From contig NCAT01000026.1 in NCBI GenBank assembly GCA_002255575.1, positions 1 to 63,951 on the forward strand: DNA of 63,951 nucleotides, given 5' to 3'. The notes beneath the pieces were generated by a model that was not told the origin of the DNA, did not search any database, and saw nothing but the letters and a program-made list of their open reading frames with translations. Below are positions 35,297 to 45,261 of the stretch, piece by piece (position 1 is the first letter of the stretch; every line of letters begins with the position of its first letter). The DNA comes from Acidocella sp. 20-57-95. GTDB lineage: Bacteria; Pseudomonadota; Alphaproteobacteria; Acetobacterales; Acetobacteraceae. Position numbers and translations under genes: made by a program.

Positions 35297-36331
35297 ATGA
35301 AATTGATGCGTGTTTTGAATGGTGAGGCTGTTTGGCCGCCGCCAGTGTGGTTAATGCGGCAAGCCGGGCGGTATTTGCCAGAATATCGGCAATTACGGGC
35401 GCAGGCTGGCGATTTTTTGAAACTCTGTTTCAACCCTGAACTGGCGGCGGAAGTGACTTTGCAGCCAGTACGCCGCTACGGGTTTGGTGCGGCGATTTTG
35501 TTTTCAGATATTTTGGTGCTGCCAATGGCTTTGGGGCAGGATTTGCGCTTTGGCGAGGGCGAAGGCCCGATTTTACCGCCGATCAAGTCTCTGGCGGATT
35601 TAGCAGCCTTAAAACTGGAGGACGCGCCGGCGATATACGCCCCGGTGATTGAGACTGTGCGGCGAACACGGCGGGGTCTTGATGATCAGACCGCTTTGAT
35701 CGGCTTTGCCGGTGGGCCGTTTACCGTGGCGTGTTATATGATTGATGGCAAAGGCAGCCATGGGGATTTTCCGCAGACGCGGCTAACGGCTTATGAAAAT
35801 CCGGCTTTGCTGGAAGGCGTGATTGAACTGCTCACTCACGCGACCATTGCCTATTTGCAGGCGCAGTTAGATGCCGGTGCCAATTGCGTGATGTTGTTTG
35901 AAAGCTGGGCGGGCATTTTGCCGGCGAAGCTATTCCGCACCTATGTGATTGAACCGAACCGGCTGATTGTGGCGGCCCTGCGCGCGAAAAACCCTGACGT
36001 GAAAATTATTGGCTTCCCCCGGTTGGGTGGTCTGTTGGTGGGCGAGTATGTGCGCGCAACAGGTGTGGACGCGGTGGGCCTGGATACGGTCACTGACCCC
36101 GCAGCGGTGATTGCTGCCTGCCCTGCTGACACGGTGTTTCAGGGCAATCTGGACCCGCTTTTGTTAAAAGTCGGCGGCGATGCGTTGCGCCGAGGGGTTT
36201 TGGATGTGCTGAACGGGTTTGCCGGCCAGAAACATATTTTCAATCTGGGTCATGGCATTACGCCAGATGTGGCGCCTGAGATTGTGGCTGAATTGCTAAA
36301 TATCATTCGCACCTCATCTAAGCCTGTATGA
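35297..36331 (+). CDS. hemE: uroporphyrinogen III decarboxylase
   Basis: A 344-residue HemE, starting at the ATG at 35297 (a GTG two codons earlier is less likely). VWLMRQAGRYLPEYRQLRAQ is the family signature, with later LFSDILVLPMALGQ, GFAGGPFTVACYMIDG, LFESWAGILP and GHGITPDVAPEIV. It removes four carboxyl groups from uroporphyrinogen III to make coproporphyrinogen III in the cytoplasm. It leads the hemE-hemH-HAD-hemJ cluster (overlaps 4 nt, 11 nt and 4 nt). The gene sits immediately right of the predicted oriC. Confidence 0.97.
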   Translation: MKLMRVLNGEAVWPPPVWLMRQAGRYLPEYRQLRAQAGDFLKLCFNPELAAEVTLQPVRRYGFGAAILFSDILVLPMALGQDLRFGEGEGPILPPIKSLADLAALKLEDAPAIYAPVIETVRRTRRGLDDQTALIGFAGGPFTVACYMIDGKGSHGDFPQTRLTAYENPALLEGVIELLTHATIAYLQAQLDAGANCVMLFESWAGILPAKLFRTYVIEPNRLIVAALRAKNPDVKIIGFPRLGGLLVGEYVRATGVDAVGLDTVTDPAAVIAACPADTVFQGNLDPLLLKVGGDALRRGVLDVLNGFAGQKHIFNLGHGITPDVAPEIVAELLNIIRTSSKPV

Positions 36332-37434
36332 AAACAGCGATTGTTCTTTTTAATCTCGGCGGGCCGGATCGGCCTGAGGCGATTAAGCCGTTCCGGGTGA
36401 ATTTATTCTCGGACCCTGCGATCATCCGTGCGCCGATTTTTATTAGGTTCTGGCTGGCACGCTTGATCGCGGCAAGCTCCGCCAAGGCGGCGGTGGAGAA
36501 TTATCAGCGTATGGGGGGCAAGTCACCGTTGTTGGAATTAACCACCCAGCAAGCGGATGCGCTGGAGACGGATTTGAGCGATATTGGCGCGAAATGCTTT
36601 ATCGCGATGCGCTATTGGCACCCGTTTGCGGCTGAAACGGTGCAAGCGGTGAAGGCTTGGGGGCCGGATAGGGTGGTTTTGCTACCGCTATATCCGCAAT
36701 TTTCCACCACCACGACCGGCAGTTCGCTGCGCGATTGGCATGAACAGGCGGCCAAAGCTGGCCTGGCAGTGCCCACGACCAGCTTGTGTTGCTTTTATGA
36801 TGACCCGGATTACGCGGCGGCAATTGCTGCACTTGTCGATGAAGGCATCGCCGATGCCAAAGCCAAATTGCCACCTGATGTGACATTGCGGCTGTTATTC
36901 TCAGCCCACGGCTTACCCGAAAGCATCATTAAAGCGGGTGACCCGTATCAGGCAGAGGTGGAAGCCTCGGTGGCGGCGGTGATGCAACGCTTGCAGGATA
37001 AAGCTGTCGAGCATCAAGTTTGCTACCAATCACGCGCCACCCCGCAAAAATGGCTCTCCCCCAGCACGGTTGAGGCAATTGAGGAGGCGGGGCACGACAA
37101 AGTGGCGGTGTTGTTGGTGCCGATCGCGTTTGTGTCCGACCATATCGAGACGTTGGTGGAATTGGACATTGAGAATGCTGAGCTTGCGCACGAGGCTGGC
37201 GTGCCGGGCTACTTCCGCGCCAAAGTACCAAATTCGCAACCAGCCTTTATCGCGGCGCTGGCGGCCATAACGCGCCGGGCGGTGGCGAAGGGGGATGGGC
37301 TGTGCAGCCACCGGGGTGCGCGGGCTTGCGACGTAGCGCATAAGGATTGCCCGTGGGCGAGGTACCCGGCCAAAGACGCGACCAAAGACTCAGCCAAACC
37401 CCTGGCGCCAGACCCGGTTCGGCATGCCGCCTAA
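36328..37434 (+). CDS. hemH: ferrochelatase
   Basis: A 368-residue protein that inserts Fe2+ into protoporphyrin IX. IVLFNLGGPDRPEAIKPFR is the family start, YPQFSTTTTGSSL the conserved central segment, LLFSAHGLPESIIKAGD contains the catalytic His, and CYQSRATPQKWL the region near the active site. The C-terminal tail has Cys in LCSHRGARACDVAHKDCPW, which may hold a 2Fe-2S cluster as in some ferrochelatases. Coupled to hemE by a 4-nt overlap. The extreme C terminus (PAKDATKDSAKPLAPDPVRH) is a Lys/Asp/Pro-rich extension. Confidence 0.96.
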   Translation: MKTAIVLFNLGGPDRPEAIKPFRVNLFSDPAIIRAPIFIRFWLARLIAASSAKAAVENYQRMGGKSPLLELTTQQADALETDLSDIGAKCFIAMRYWHPFAAETVQAVKAWGPDRVVLLPLYPQFSTTTTGSSLRDWHEQAAKAGLAVPTTSLCCFYDDPDYAAAIAALVDEGIADAKAKLPPDVTLRLLFSAHGLPESIIKAGDPYQAEVEASVAAVMQRLQDKAVEHQVCYQSRATPQKWLSPSTVEAIEEAGHDKVAVLLVPIAFVSDHIETLVELDIENAELAHEAGVPGYFRAKVPNSQPAFIAALAAITRRAVAKGDGLCSHRGARACDVAHKDCPWARYPAKDATKDSAKPLAPDPVRHAA

Positions 37435-38083
37435 GCTGATTATTTTTGACTGTGATGGCGTGCTGATCGATAGTGAGGGCATTGCCGCACGGCTGATTGC
37501 CGCCAATTTAACTGCCCTTGGCTGGCCGATGACCCCGGCGGAGAACCAGGATTTATTCCTGGGCATGTCGATTTTAGACATGGAACCGATGATTGAAGCC
37601 AAGATCGGGCGAACATTGCCAGCCGGCTGGCGGCGGGCATTGGCGGATGATTTGGTGAAGGCTCTGGGGGAGGAGGCAGTGTTAATCCCCGGTGCCCGTG
37701 AGGTTTTGGCGCGCTGCAACGCCCTGGCGATTGATTGGCGCGTTGCCTCTAATTCATCGGATGAAGAAATGCGGGTGAAATTTGCCCGCACCGGGTTGAG
37801 TGACCTCACCAAGGGCCGGACTTTTGCGGCGATGGCGGTGGGCCGGCCGAAGCCAGCGCCGGATGTATATCTGGCCGCTGCCCGCGATGCTGGGGTGGCA
37901 CCGGCAGATTGCCTGGTGGTTGAGGATAGCGCCCTGGGTGTTAAGGGCGCGGTGGCCGCCGGGATGGCTGTATTTGGCTTTGATGCCCATGGAGATGGCG
38001 CGCATTTGCGGGCGGCCGGGGCGCATGCGGTGTTGCACTGGCTTGATGATTTATTTGAGATGATGACGAGGCAAGCTGCATGA
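37424..38083 (+). CDS. HAD-superfamily hydrolase (phosphoglycolate phosphatase-like)
   Basis: A 219-residue HAD phosphatase: nucleophile motif LIIFDCDGVLIDSEG, motif II in WRVASNSSDEEM, Lys in GRPKPAPDVYLAA, and motif III/IV in CLVVEDSALGVKGAVAAGM. Members act on sugar phosphates or phosphoglycolate; the substrate here is unknown. It overlaps the hemH end by 11 nt and the hemJ start by 4 nt, so it is co-transcribed with heme genes, though no heme role is apparent. Confidence 0.9.
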   Translation: MPPKLIIFDCDGVLIDSEGIAARLIAANLTALGWPMTPAENQDLFLGMSILDMEPMIEAKIGRTLPAGWRRALADDLVKALGEEAVLIPGAREVLARCNALAIDWRVASNSSDEEMRVKFARTGLSDLTKGRTFAAMAVGRPKPAPDVYLAAARDAGVAPADCLVVEDSALGVKGAVAAGMAVFGFDAHGDGAHLRAAGAHAVLHWLDDLFEMMTRQAA

Positions 38084-38523
38084 CAATTTTTGCTCTATTG
38101 CCGTTTTTCCGCTGGGAATTGGCATTTCATGTAATCTCGTTCATCGCTTGGATGGCGGGCTTGTTCTATTTGCCGCGGCTTTATGTGTATCATTGCCAGG
38201 TCAAGCCGGGCACCGAGGAATCTGCCCGCTTCAAAGTGATGGAATATAAGCTGCTGAAATACATCACCATTCCGGCGATGCTGGCGACCTGGTTTTTTGG
38301 CATTTTGCTGATTTTAACGCCCGGCGCGGTGGATTGGCACGCCGCCTGGTGGTGGAGCAAATTTATTTCGGTGATTTTGCTCAGCGGTTTTACCGGTGCG
38401 CTTGGCAAATGGCGGAAGAATTTCCTGGTGGATAATAACACCAAGCCGGAGCGATTTTACCGGATCGCCAATGAAGTGCCGACCATTTTGATGATTATCA
38501 TCGTTTTTTGTGTGGTGGTCTGA
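38080..38523 (+). CDS. hemJ: protoporphyrinogen IX oxidase HemJ
   Basis: A 147-residue inner-membrane protein with about four helices. It shows HemJ features: LAFHVISFIAWMAGLFYLPRLYVYH with conserved His residues in the first helix, KLLKYITIPAMLATWFFGI, and WWWSKFISVILLSGFTGAL. HemJ oxidises protoporphyrinogen IX and replaces HemG/HemY in most alphaproteobacteria. The arrangement hemE-hemH-(HAD)-hemJ-rho is a typical alphaproteobacterial neighbourhood. Confidence 0.93.
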   Translation: MTIFALLPFFRWELAFHVISFIAWMAGLFYLPRLYVYHCQVKPGTEESARFKVMEYKLLKYITIPAMLATWFFGILLILTPGAVDWHAAWWWSKFISVILLSGFTGALGKWRKNFLVDNNTKPERFYRIANEVPTILMIIIVFCVVV

Positions 38524-38655
38524 GTTCTTGACGTCCGGGGCGGCTTGCGGCAATGGAAGGCTACGGGCCGTTCGCGCCTGGTTCTCCCCATCCCCGGCTG
38601 ATTGCAAAATTGCGCCCGTGCGGAGAGTTTCCCATAGAATTGGATTTTCGCGCCG

Positions 38656-39930
38656 ATGCATCTCGCCGAATTAAAGGCTAAGTCACCCACGGATTTATTG
38701 ACCCTGGCGGAGGAGCTGGAGGTGGAAAACGCCTCGTCCCTCCGCAAACAGGACATGATGTTTGCCATATTAAAGGCCTTTGCCGAGAATGATCAGGTCA
38801 TTCGCGGTGACGGAACGCTGGAAATTCTGCCCGACGGATTCGGATTCCTGCGCAACCCTGAGGCTAACTACCTGCCCGGCCCGGAAGATATTTACGTCTC
38901 GCCCGCCCAGGTGCGCCGTTTCAGCTTGCGCACTGGTGATACGGTGGACGGTGAAATCCGCGCCCCCAAAGAAGGCGAGCGCTATTTTGCCCTGGTGAAG
39001 ATTGATAAGATCAATTTTGAAGACCCGGAAGCGGTCAAGCACCGGATCAATTTTGATAACTTAACGCCGCTCTACCCAACCTCGCGCTTGAAGATGGAAA
39101 ACGAGCTGGCCGAGCCGCCGGCCAAGGGGCAGCAGAAAGATAACACGCCGCGCGTGATTGATTTGATCGCGCCGATCGGCAAGGGGCAGCGCGCCTTGAT
39201 CGTGGCGCCGCCGCGCACCGGCAAAACCGTGATGCTACAAACCATTGCCTCCGCCATTTCGCTTAACCACCCGGAAGTGTTTTTGATCGTATTGCTGATT
39301 GATGAACGGCCGGAGGAAGTGACCGATATGTCGCGTAGCGTGAAGGGCGAGGTTGTGGCCTCCACCTTTGATGAGCCGGCGACCCGCCACGTGCAGGTAA
39401 CTGAGATGGTGCTGGAGAAGGCCAAAAGGCTGGTTGAGCATAAGCGCGATGTGGTGATTTTGCTGGATTCCATCACCCGTCTGGCGCGGGCTTATAATAC
39501 TGTAGTGCCGTCGTCCGGTAAGGTGCTTACCGGCGGTGTGGATGCCAATGCGTTGCAGCGGCCGAAGCGGTTTTTCGGCGCGGCGCGTAATATTGAGGAA
39601 GGTGGCAGTTTAACCATTATCGCGACCGCGCTGATTGATACGGGCAGCCGGATGGATGAAGTGATCTTTGAAGAGTTCAAGGGCACCGGTAACTCTGAAG
39701 TGATCCTGGATCGCAAGCTTTCTGATAAACGTACCTTCCCGGCGATTGACATCACCAAGTCTGGCACGCGTAAGGAAGAATTGCTGGTGGATAAGGCGAC
39801 ATTGTCCAAAATGTGGGTGCTGCGGCGAATTTTGAACCCGATGGGGACGACGGATGCGATGGAATTCCTGTTGGATAAGCTGAAATACAGCAAGACCAAC
39901 AGTGACTTCTTTGAAGCCATGAATACTTGA
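38656..39930 (+). CDS. rho: transcription termination factor Rho
   Basis: A 424-residue hexameric RNA helicase. The N-terminal RNA-binding region contains [20 protein letters not shown] and [18 protein letters not shown], then P-loop [18 protein letters not shown], Walker B-like [13 protein letters not shown], and R-loop region [21 protein letters not shown]. It ends transcription at C-rich, unstructured RNA. The 132-bp leader (38524-38655) holds TTGACG at about 38528 but no strong -10, so the promoter is not certain. It is followed by a family A hairpin. Confidence 0.97.
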   Translation: MHLAELKAKSPTDLLTLAEELEVENASSLRKQDMMFAILKAFAENDQVIRGDGTLEILPDGFGFLRNPEANYLPGPEDIYVSPAQVRRFSLRTGDTVDGEIRAPKEGERYFALVKIDKINFEDPEAVKHRINFDNLTPLYPTSRLKMENELAEPPAKGQQKDNTPRVIDLIAPIGKGQRALIVAPPRTGKTVMLQTIASAISLNHPEVFLIVLLIDERPEEVTDMSRSVKGEVVASTFDEPATRHVQVTEMVLEKAKRLVEHKRDVVILLDSITRLARAYNTVVPSSGKVLTGGVDANALQRPKRFFGAARNIEEGGSLTIIATALIDTGSRMDEVIFEEFKGTGNSEVILDRKLSDKRTFPAIDITKSGTRKEELLVDKATLSKMWVLRRILNPMGTTDAMEFLLDKLKYSKTNSDFFEAMNT

Positions 39931-39944
39931 TTTGGGGATAGGAG

Positions 39945-39964
39945 GTCCCCGCTTTCGCGGGGAT
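39945..39964. repeat. family A palindromic repeat
   Basis: GTCCCCGC-TTTC-GCGGGGAT, one wobble pair at the outer end, followed by GACG; in the rho-ahcY gap. Confidence 0.85.
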
Positions 39965-39999
39965 GACGGTTTGAAAAGTTTAATAGAGGGTTTTTGAAG

Positions 40000-41310
40000 A
40001 TGCCGGATGTGAACGTGGCGACGGAAGATTATAAGGTCAAGGATATTTCCCTGGCGGCCTGGGGCCGTAAGGAAATTGAAATGGCGCAGGATGAAATGCC
40101 GGGCCTGATGGCGCTGCGGGAAGAATTCGGCAAAGAGCAAATCCTGAAAGGTGCCCGCATTGTGGGCTGCCTGCATATGACGATTCAAACTGCTGTACTG
40201 ATTGAAACACTCACCGCGTTGGGTGCTTCGGTACGTTGGTCGTCCTGCAATATTTTCTCCACGCAAGACCATGCCGCTGCTGCGATTGCCGCCACGGGCG
40301 TGCCGGTTTTTGCCTGGAAGGGTATGGATGAGCAGGAATTCTGGTGGTGCATTGAGCAGACCTTGCGCGGCCCGGATGGCTGGACGCCGAATATGATTCT
40401 GGATGATGGCGGCGATGTCACCACCCTGATGCATGAAAAATATCCCGAGATGCTGAAGGATGTAAAAGGCATTTCAGAAGAAACCACCACCGGCGTGCAT
40501 CGTCTGTGGGAAATGGCGAAGGCCGGCAAGCTGCTGGTGCCTGCCATTAACGTGAATGATTCTGTTACCAAGTCGAAATTTGATAATCTGTATGGCTGCC
40601 GCGAAAGCCTGGTGGATGGCATTCGCCGTGGTACCGATGTGATGATGTCCGGCAAGGTGGCTGTGGTTGCGGGCTTTGGCGATGTCGGCAAAGGTTCTGC
40701 CGCTTCGCTTCGCAATGCGGGTTGCCGCGTGATGGTGACTGAAATCGACCCGATCTGCGCGTTGCAGGCGGCGATGGAAGGTTATGAGGTTGTCACGATG
40801 GATGATGCGGCGCCGAAGGGCGATATTTTCGTGACCGCCACCGGCAATGTGGATGTGATCACCATCGACCATATGCGCGCCATGAAAAACCGCGCGATTG
40901 TGTGCAATATCGGGCATTTTGATTCCGAAATTCAAATCGAAGCGCTGCGTAACAATAAGTGGAACAACATCAAGCCGCAGGTGGATGAGGTTGAGTTCGC
41001 CGATGGCAAGAAGCTGATTGTGCTCTCCGAAGGGCGCTTGGTGAATTTGGGCAATGCGACCGGGCATCCAAGCTTTGTGATGAGTGCGAGCTTCACGAAC
41101 CAGGTGCTGGCGCAGATTGAGCTATGGACGGCGCCGGCTGGGCGGTATGAGCGTAAGGTTTACGTGTTGCCGCGGCATTTGGATGAGAAAGTGGCGGCGT
41201 TGCATCTGGCCAAGGTGGGTGCCAAATTGACGCCACTGACCAAGAAGCAGGCCGATTATCTGGGTCTGCCGCAGGCAGGACCGTTCAAGCATGAGCTGTA
41301 TCGTTACTAA
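40000..41310 (+). CDS. ahcY: S-adenosylhomocysteine hydrolase
   Basis: The 436-residue product starts at the ATG at 40000 (GAGGG upstream). [15 protein letters not shown] and [18 protein letters not shown] are substrate motifs; [20 protein letters not shown] is the NAD-binding loop; [14 protein letters not shown] and the C-terminal FKHELYRY are also conserved. It splits SAH to adenosine and homocysteine using bound NAD, relieving inhibition of methyltransferases. No SAH riboswitch-like structure is seen in the short leader. Confidence 0.97.
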   Translation: MPDVNVATEDYKVKDISLAAWGRKEIEMAQDEMPGLMALREEFGKEQILKGARIVGCLHMTIQTAVLIETLTALGASVRWSSCNIFSTQDHAAAAIAATGVPVFAWKGMDEQEFWWCIEQTLRGPDGWTPNMILDDGGDVTTLMHEKYPEMLKDVKGISEETTTGVHRLWEMAKAGKLLVPAINVNDSVTKSKFDNLYGCRESLVDGIRRGTDVMMSGKVAVVAGFGDVGKGSAASLRNAGCRVMVTEIDPICALQAAMEGYEVVTMDDAAPKGDIFVTATGNVDVITIDHMRAMKNRAIVCNIGHFDSEIQIEALRNNKWNNIKPQVDEVEFADGKKLIVLSEGRLVNLGNATGHPSFVMSASFTNQVLAQIELWTAPAGRYERKVYVLPRHLDEKVAALHLAKVGAKLTPLTKKQADYLGLPQAGPFKHELYRY

Positions 41311-41361
41311 ATCCGCGCGCGTAAATCTGCGCTTGCGTGCGGCTGATCGGCTGGTGGTGGT

Positions 41362-41784
41362 TTGACCAATATCGGTAATATTTTCTCCCTGCTGGGGCTT
41401 GCGGCCCTGGTGGGGGGAATGTTGTTTTTCGGTGCCGTGATGGCGCCTTTGGTGTTTACCCAACTAGCGCCTGATGTGGCGGGGAAGTTTATCCGCACCG
41501 CATTTCCTTTCTATTATGCGTTTGTTGCAGCAAGCGCGGTGTTGGCTGCCATCGGGTTTGGGCTGCGTGGTGACTTGCTGGCAGTAGGATTATTGTTGGC
41601 GATTGCGGTTGCGGTGTTGTGGGCGTGGCTATGGTTGGTCCCGCATTTAAACGCGCTGCGTGATGCTGGCGATATGGTGGGGTTTGCGCGTGGGCATACG
41701 CTTTCTGTTTGGTTGAATGGTGCTGAGCTATTGGTTGGCCTGGGCTTGTTGGTTCGCAGTGCGCTTAACATAGGTCTGCGTTAG
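41362..41784 (+). CDS. DUF4149 family membrane protein
   Basis: A 140-residue protein with four predicted membrane helices. It resembles the DUF4149 (TMEM205-like) family: GGMLFFGAVMAPLVFTQLAP and AARTFPFYY-type segment (here IRTAFPFYYAF), with a long first helix. The only nearby start is TTG at 41362, following GGTGGTGG. The last 57 bp overlap the 3' end of the convergent glycosyltransferase-like gene. The function is unknown. Confidence 0.65.
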   Translation: MTNIGNIFSLLGLAALVGGMLFFGAVMAPLVFTQLAPDVAGKFIRTAFPFYYAFVAASAVLAAIGFGLRGDLLAVGLLLAIAVAVLWAWLWLVPHLNALRDAGDMVGFARGHTLSVWLNGAELLVGLGLLVRSALNIGLR

Positions 41785-43173
41785 GCTTGTAGCGTTCACC
41801 AATTGCCAGTTTGCGGCAAGCTGGGATTCCAAAGCAGGTAGATACGCCTTACTGGCATTATCAATGCCGATGGTGGCGAGGGTGACTTTTTTAACACCTG
41901 TTAGATCGGGTAGGATATTGCCGGGTACCAGCGCGATGCGCATATCAGGCGGGGCGGCGGCGATGAAGGGGCCGGGAATACCCACACCGTCATTGCCAAA
42001 TGGCACCAAAGTTACATCAGGATGATTGGCAGCGGCTTCGTGGGCGGCGCGACCCTGCGGCTGCATGGTAGCTGGCGCGATCGCGAGGCCGATAATGGCC
42101 AAAACTTCAATGGCCATCACCGCGTCGCGCAGGTTGAGCGGCAGGGATTGCGCGAGTAAAATGGCAATGAAAGGCAGGCTGAAAGCGCAATAGCGAATTT
42201 CGATCGGGGTATTGTCAAAAATAACACCCAGTGCGAGCAAACCCAACGGTGTGGCACTGGCGACGACGACCAGCAACATGGTTTCGGGCGTGCGGTCGCG
42301 ATAAACATAATAAGCACAGGCCGCGCTGAAAATGCTAAGCATGCTGGTAACAACCGGCCCCGCCGCCCCGGCATAAATCGGCAGGCCGCCGAACAAAGCG
42401 GCACCCTCGTCACGTAATAATAAGGCGGTGGCGTGCATGAGGTCGAACGGCGGGAATTGCCCGGTGCGGGATGCGTGCTGGTCTATGAAGAACGACAAAT
42501 CGAGCGGGATAGACAAGGCGAAGGCACAGGCGCTGGAAAATGCGATGCGGGGTTTTTCAAATGCAAACCAACCGATGGTGGCGATGGCGGTAAAGCAGGC
42601 CAAATAGTTGCTGAAGCTGGCGGCGGCGAAGGCAAGGCCGGCGGCAATGGCGAGTGAGGTGGCGGCCGGATCGTCGGCAATGCGCGAGCGCATGACGAGC
42701 GCGAAGCCGATAATATTCAGGCACTCGGCTAGCCCAAAGCCGCGCGCGATGGTGCTGGTATAGGCAAACCCATAAGCGAGGCAGGTGATAATAATCACTG
42801 GGTTTTGCGGCACTTTTACCAGCTTGGCCAATTTTGCGGTGGTTGCCAGCGTGATGATTGCAACGAGCACCGAGAACATGCGGGCGGTGAACCAGCTGGG
42901 GCCGAAGATCAGGCGCCAGAGGTCGAGTGCCCAGAAATATACGGGCGGATGAACATCGCCGGTGCGTAGGTCCTGCGCGATGCCGCGTAGGCTGGCTGGA
43001 CCGTGAAAAAGGGCTGCGACATCAGCCGGCTGGAATATGCCGGTGGGCCAAAGCGGGCGGGCGTGGCCGGCGGTGAGGAAAATCGAATAGGCTTCGTCAT
43101 ATTCTGGCGGGCGCAGATAGGCGATGGCGGCCAAGAGCGCGGTGGCGAACAGGCATGTGGCGGTGAGGCGCAT
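41728..43173 (-). CDS. membrane protein, GT-C type glycosyltransferase-like (family 39-like)
   Basis: A 481-residue protein with around ten membrane helices. The first loop has YLRPPEYDEAYSIF, with the acidic pair typical of GT-C transferases, and GDVHPPVYFWALDLWRLIF resembles the family 39 (PMT/ArnT-like) motif. A soluble C-terminal part (about 390-481) follows. Such enzymes use polyprenyl-phosphate sugars on the periplasmic side of the inner membrane. Target and donor are unknown. Its 3' end overlaps the DUF4149 gene by 57 bp. Confidence 0.7.
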   Translation of the reverse strand: MRLTATCLFATALLAAIAYLRPPEYDEAYSIFLTAGHARPLWPTGIFQPADVAALFHGPASLRGIAQDLRTGDVHPPVYFWALDLWRLIFGPSWFTARMFSVLVAIITLATTAKLAKLVKVPQNPVIIITCLAYGFAYTSTIARGFGLAECLNIIGFALVMRSRIADDPAATSLAIAAGLAFAAASFSNYLACFTAIATIGWFAFEKPRIAFSSACAFALSIPLDLSFFIDQHASRTGQFPPFDLMHATALLLRDEGAALFGGLPIYAGAAGPVVTSMLSIFSAACAYYVYRDRTPETMLLVVVASATPLGLLALGVIFDNTPIEIRYCAFSLPFIAILLAQSLPLNLRDAVMAIEVLAIIGLAIAPATMQPQGRAAHEAAANHPDVTLVPFGNDGVGIPGPFIAAAPPDMRIALVPGNILPDLTGVKKVTLATIGIDNASKAYLPALESQLAANWQLVNATSLTQTYVKRTANQQAQANQ

Positions 43174-43223
43174 ACAACCGAAGGTAGTTTGCGATTGGGT
43201 AGGATGGCAAGATGGGGGAGAAG

Positions 43224-43370
43224 ATCCTCGCCTGCGCGAGGATGACGAAGGAGGGGCTAGGATGACGAAGGGGACGCGAGGACGACGAAGGGAGGCGAGG
43301 ATGACGGAGGGGGCGCGAGGATGACGAAGGAGGGGAGAGGATGGCGAAGGGGGCGCGAGGATGATGTTGG
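43224..43370. repeat. family A repeat followed by degenerate tandem copies
   Basis: ATCCTCGC-CTGC-GCGAGGAT (43224-43243) is a perfect unit. Behind it the right-hand half, of the form GCGAGGATGACGAAGGGG, recurs about five or six times with small changes and irregular spacing to about 43370. The 43174-43409 gap holds nothing else. Confidence 0.75.
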
Positions 43371-43409
43371 CGTGCGCGGGGGACGCAACGGCTGGCGCGG
43401 GGGTGGTGG

Positions 43410-44486
43410 TTAACCCAGCATTCGGCCGATGACGCGGGCGGTGTAGTCCACCACCGGAATGATTTTGCCGTAATTGATGCGCGTTGGGCCGATAACACCG
43501 ATGGCACCCACGATACGGTCTTGCGCGTTGCGGGCGGGGGCCACCACCATGGAAACGCCGGCGGCACCAAACAGCCCGGATTCGGCACCGATGAAAATCC
43601 GCACGCCATCAGAGGTTTCGGCAAGGTCCAGCAGTTTCAACATGGTTTCTTCGGTCTCAAGGCGTTCAAACAATGTCTGGATGGCGCTAAGCTTTTCGAG
43701 CTGGTCAACCTCGGCGAGCAATCGCCCGTGGCCGCGAAGAATGAGCGAACCTGCCCTGCCCTCACTGCTCCAGGTGGCGAGCCCGGAATTAATGACACTG
43801 TTGGTCAGGGCATCAAGGGCGGTGCGGTCGGCGTTGATGTCGGCGGTGACATGGTTGCGCAGCTCAGACAATGAGCGGCCCGAGAGTTGCGCGTTGAGAT
43901 AGTTGCTGGCCTGTTGCAAGGCAGAAGGTGGCAGGCCGGGTGGGGTTTCAATGATGCGGTTTTCAACCTGGCCGTCGGCTGAGACCAGCACCACCAAAGC
44001 GCGGCCAGGCGAAAGCGGCACGAATTCGATATGTTTGACCGGGCCATCGCCTTTCGGCGCCAACACTAATCCGGCGGCAGAAGACAGGCCGGAGAGCATG
44101 GTGGAGGCTTGGGCGAGTGTGTCCTGCAAGGAACGCCCGGATTGTACCAGGGCAGCGTTGATGGTGCCGCGTTCGTCTTCCGACAATTCACCAAATTGTA
44201 GCAGCCCGTCCACGAACAGGCGCAGGCCGCGGTCCGTCGGCAATCGCCCCGCCGAGGTGTGGGGGGAAAAGAGCAACCCGGCCTCGGTGAGGTCTGCCAT
44301 CACGTTGCGGATGGTGGCGGGTGAGAGGTTGAGCGGTAGCAAGCGTGAGAGGGTGCGGCTGCCAACAGGCTCGCCGGTTTCAACATATTGTTCGACAATC
44401 TCCCGCAATACCGCGGCCGAACGGACATCGAGGCCCGGTGGCAGGCGGGGTGGGGATTTCGACGCGGGGTGGGTCCTATGGTCCAT
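43410..44486 (-). CDS. hrcA: heat-inducible transcription repressor HrcA
   Basis: A 358-residue protein if started at the ATG at 44486; an ATG at 44516 adds ten residues. The helix-turn-helix region contains VEQYVETGEPVGSRTLSRLL, NLSPATIRNVMADLTEAGLL and SPHTSAGRLPTDRGLRLFVD, which define HrcA. The C-terminal part binds GroEL, which keeps it active on CIRCE operators. No CIRCE element or grpE is in the window. It is divergent from rph with a gap of about 53 bp. Confidence 0.94.
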   Translation of the reverse strand: MDHRTHPASKSPPRLPPGLDVRSAAVLREIVEQYVETGEPVGSRTLSRLLPLNLSPATIRNVMADLTEAGLLFSPHTSAGRLPTDRGLRLFVDGLLQFGELSEDERGTINAALVQSGRSLQDTLAQASTMLSGLSSAAGLVLAPKGDGPVKHIEFVPLSPGRALVVLVSADGQVENRIIETPPGLPPSALQQASNYLNAQLSGRSLSELRNHVTADINADRTALDALTNSVINSGLATWSSEGRAGSLILRGHGRLLAEVDQLEKLSAIQTLFERLETEETMLKLLDLAETSDGVRIFIGAESGLFGAAGVSMVVAPARNAQDRIVGAIGVIGPTRINYGKIIPVVDYTARVIGRMLG

Positions 44487-44539
44487 GGGCACAGCCTCGT
44501 CTAATAGCACGTCCACAACAGGATTTATAGGAGAGAGAC

Positions 44540-45256
44540 ATGCGTCCTTCAGGCAGACATTTTGATCAGTTACGTTCAGTGAGCATTACAACTGGGTTTT
44601 CGCATCATGCGGAAGGCTCGGCGCTGATCAAGATGGGCGGCACGGAAGTTTTGTGTACGGCGAGCGTGGAGGGCAAGGTGCCCGGCTTTATGCGCGGCCA
44701 GGGCGAAGGCTGGGTGACGGCGGAATACGGCATGTTGCCACGTGCCACCCATACGCGTGGTGACCGTGAAGCGGCGCGCGGCAAACAATCGGGCCGCACG
44801 CAGGAAATTCAGCGTCTGATCGGGCGGAGTTTGCGCGCGGTGGTGGACCGCAAGGCGATGGGTGAGATGACCATTACGCTCGATTGCGATGTGCTGAACG
44901 CTGATGGTGGGACGCGCTGTGCGTCGATCACCGGTGCCTATGTGGCGCTGCAATTGGCGGTGAAGACGCTGATGGAGAAGAAGGTGCTGGCGAGCAACCC
45001 GATTATTGGCCAGGTGGCGGCGGTCTCCTGCGGGATTTATAACGGCGTGGCGGTGCTGGATTTGGATTATGCCGAGGATTCATCGGCTGAAGCGGATTCC
45101 AATTTCATTTTGACCGCCGATGGCGGGATTATTGAAATCCAGGCGACCGCTGAAAAGACGGCGTTTGATGATGCGGCGTTTGCCTCATTGATGGCGTTGG
45201 CGCGTAAAGGCACGGCGGAATTGTTTGCAGCCCAAAGCGCGATTTTGAAAGGCTGA
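44540..45256 (+). CDS. rph: ribonuclease PH
   Basis: A 238-residue phosphorolytic 3'-5' exoribonuclease for tRNA maturation. [61 protein letters not shown] and [13 protein letters not shown] match the family. GGAGAG precedes the ATG. The next gene, rdgB, begins 5 bp after its stop; hrcA/rph/rdgB clustering is common in alphaproteobacteria. Confidence 0.97.
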   Translation: MRPSGRHFDQLRSVSITTGFSHHAEGSALIKMGGTEVLCTASVEGKVPGFMRGQGEGWVTAEYGMLPRATHTRGDREAARGKQSGRTQEIQRLIGRSLRAVVDRKAMGEMTITLDCDVLNADGGTRCASITGAYVALQLAVKTLMEKKVLASNPIIGQVAAVSCGIYNGVAVLDLDYAEDSSAEADSNFILTADGGIIEIQATAEKTAFDDAAFASLMALARKGTAELFAAQSAILKG

Positions 45257-45261
45257 GCTAG

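Noticed and set aside
39931..39999. SAH riboswitch before ahcY
   Set aside because: The gap is short and filled by a family A hairpin; no conserved SAH-aptamer layout is visible.
44487..44539. CIRCE operator near hrcA
   Set aside because: No TTAGCACTC-N9-GAGTGCTAA-like symmetry in the hrcA-rph gap.
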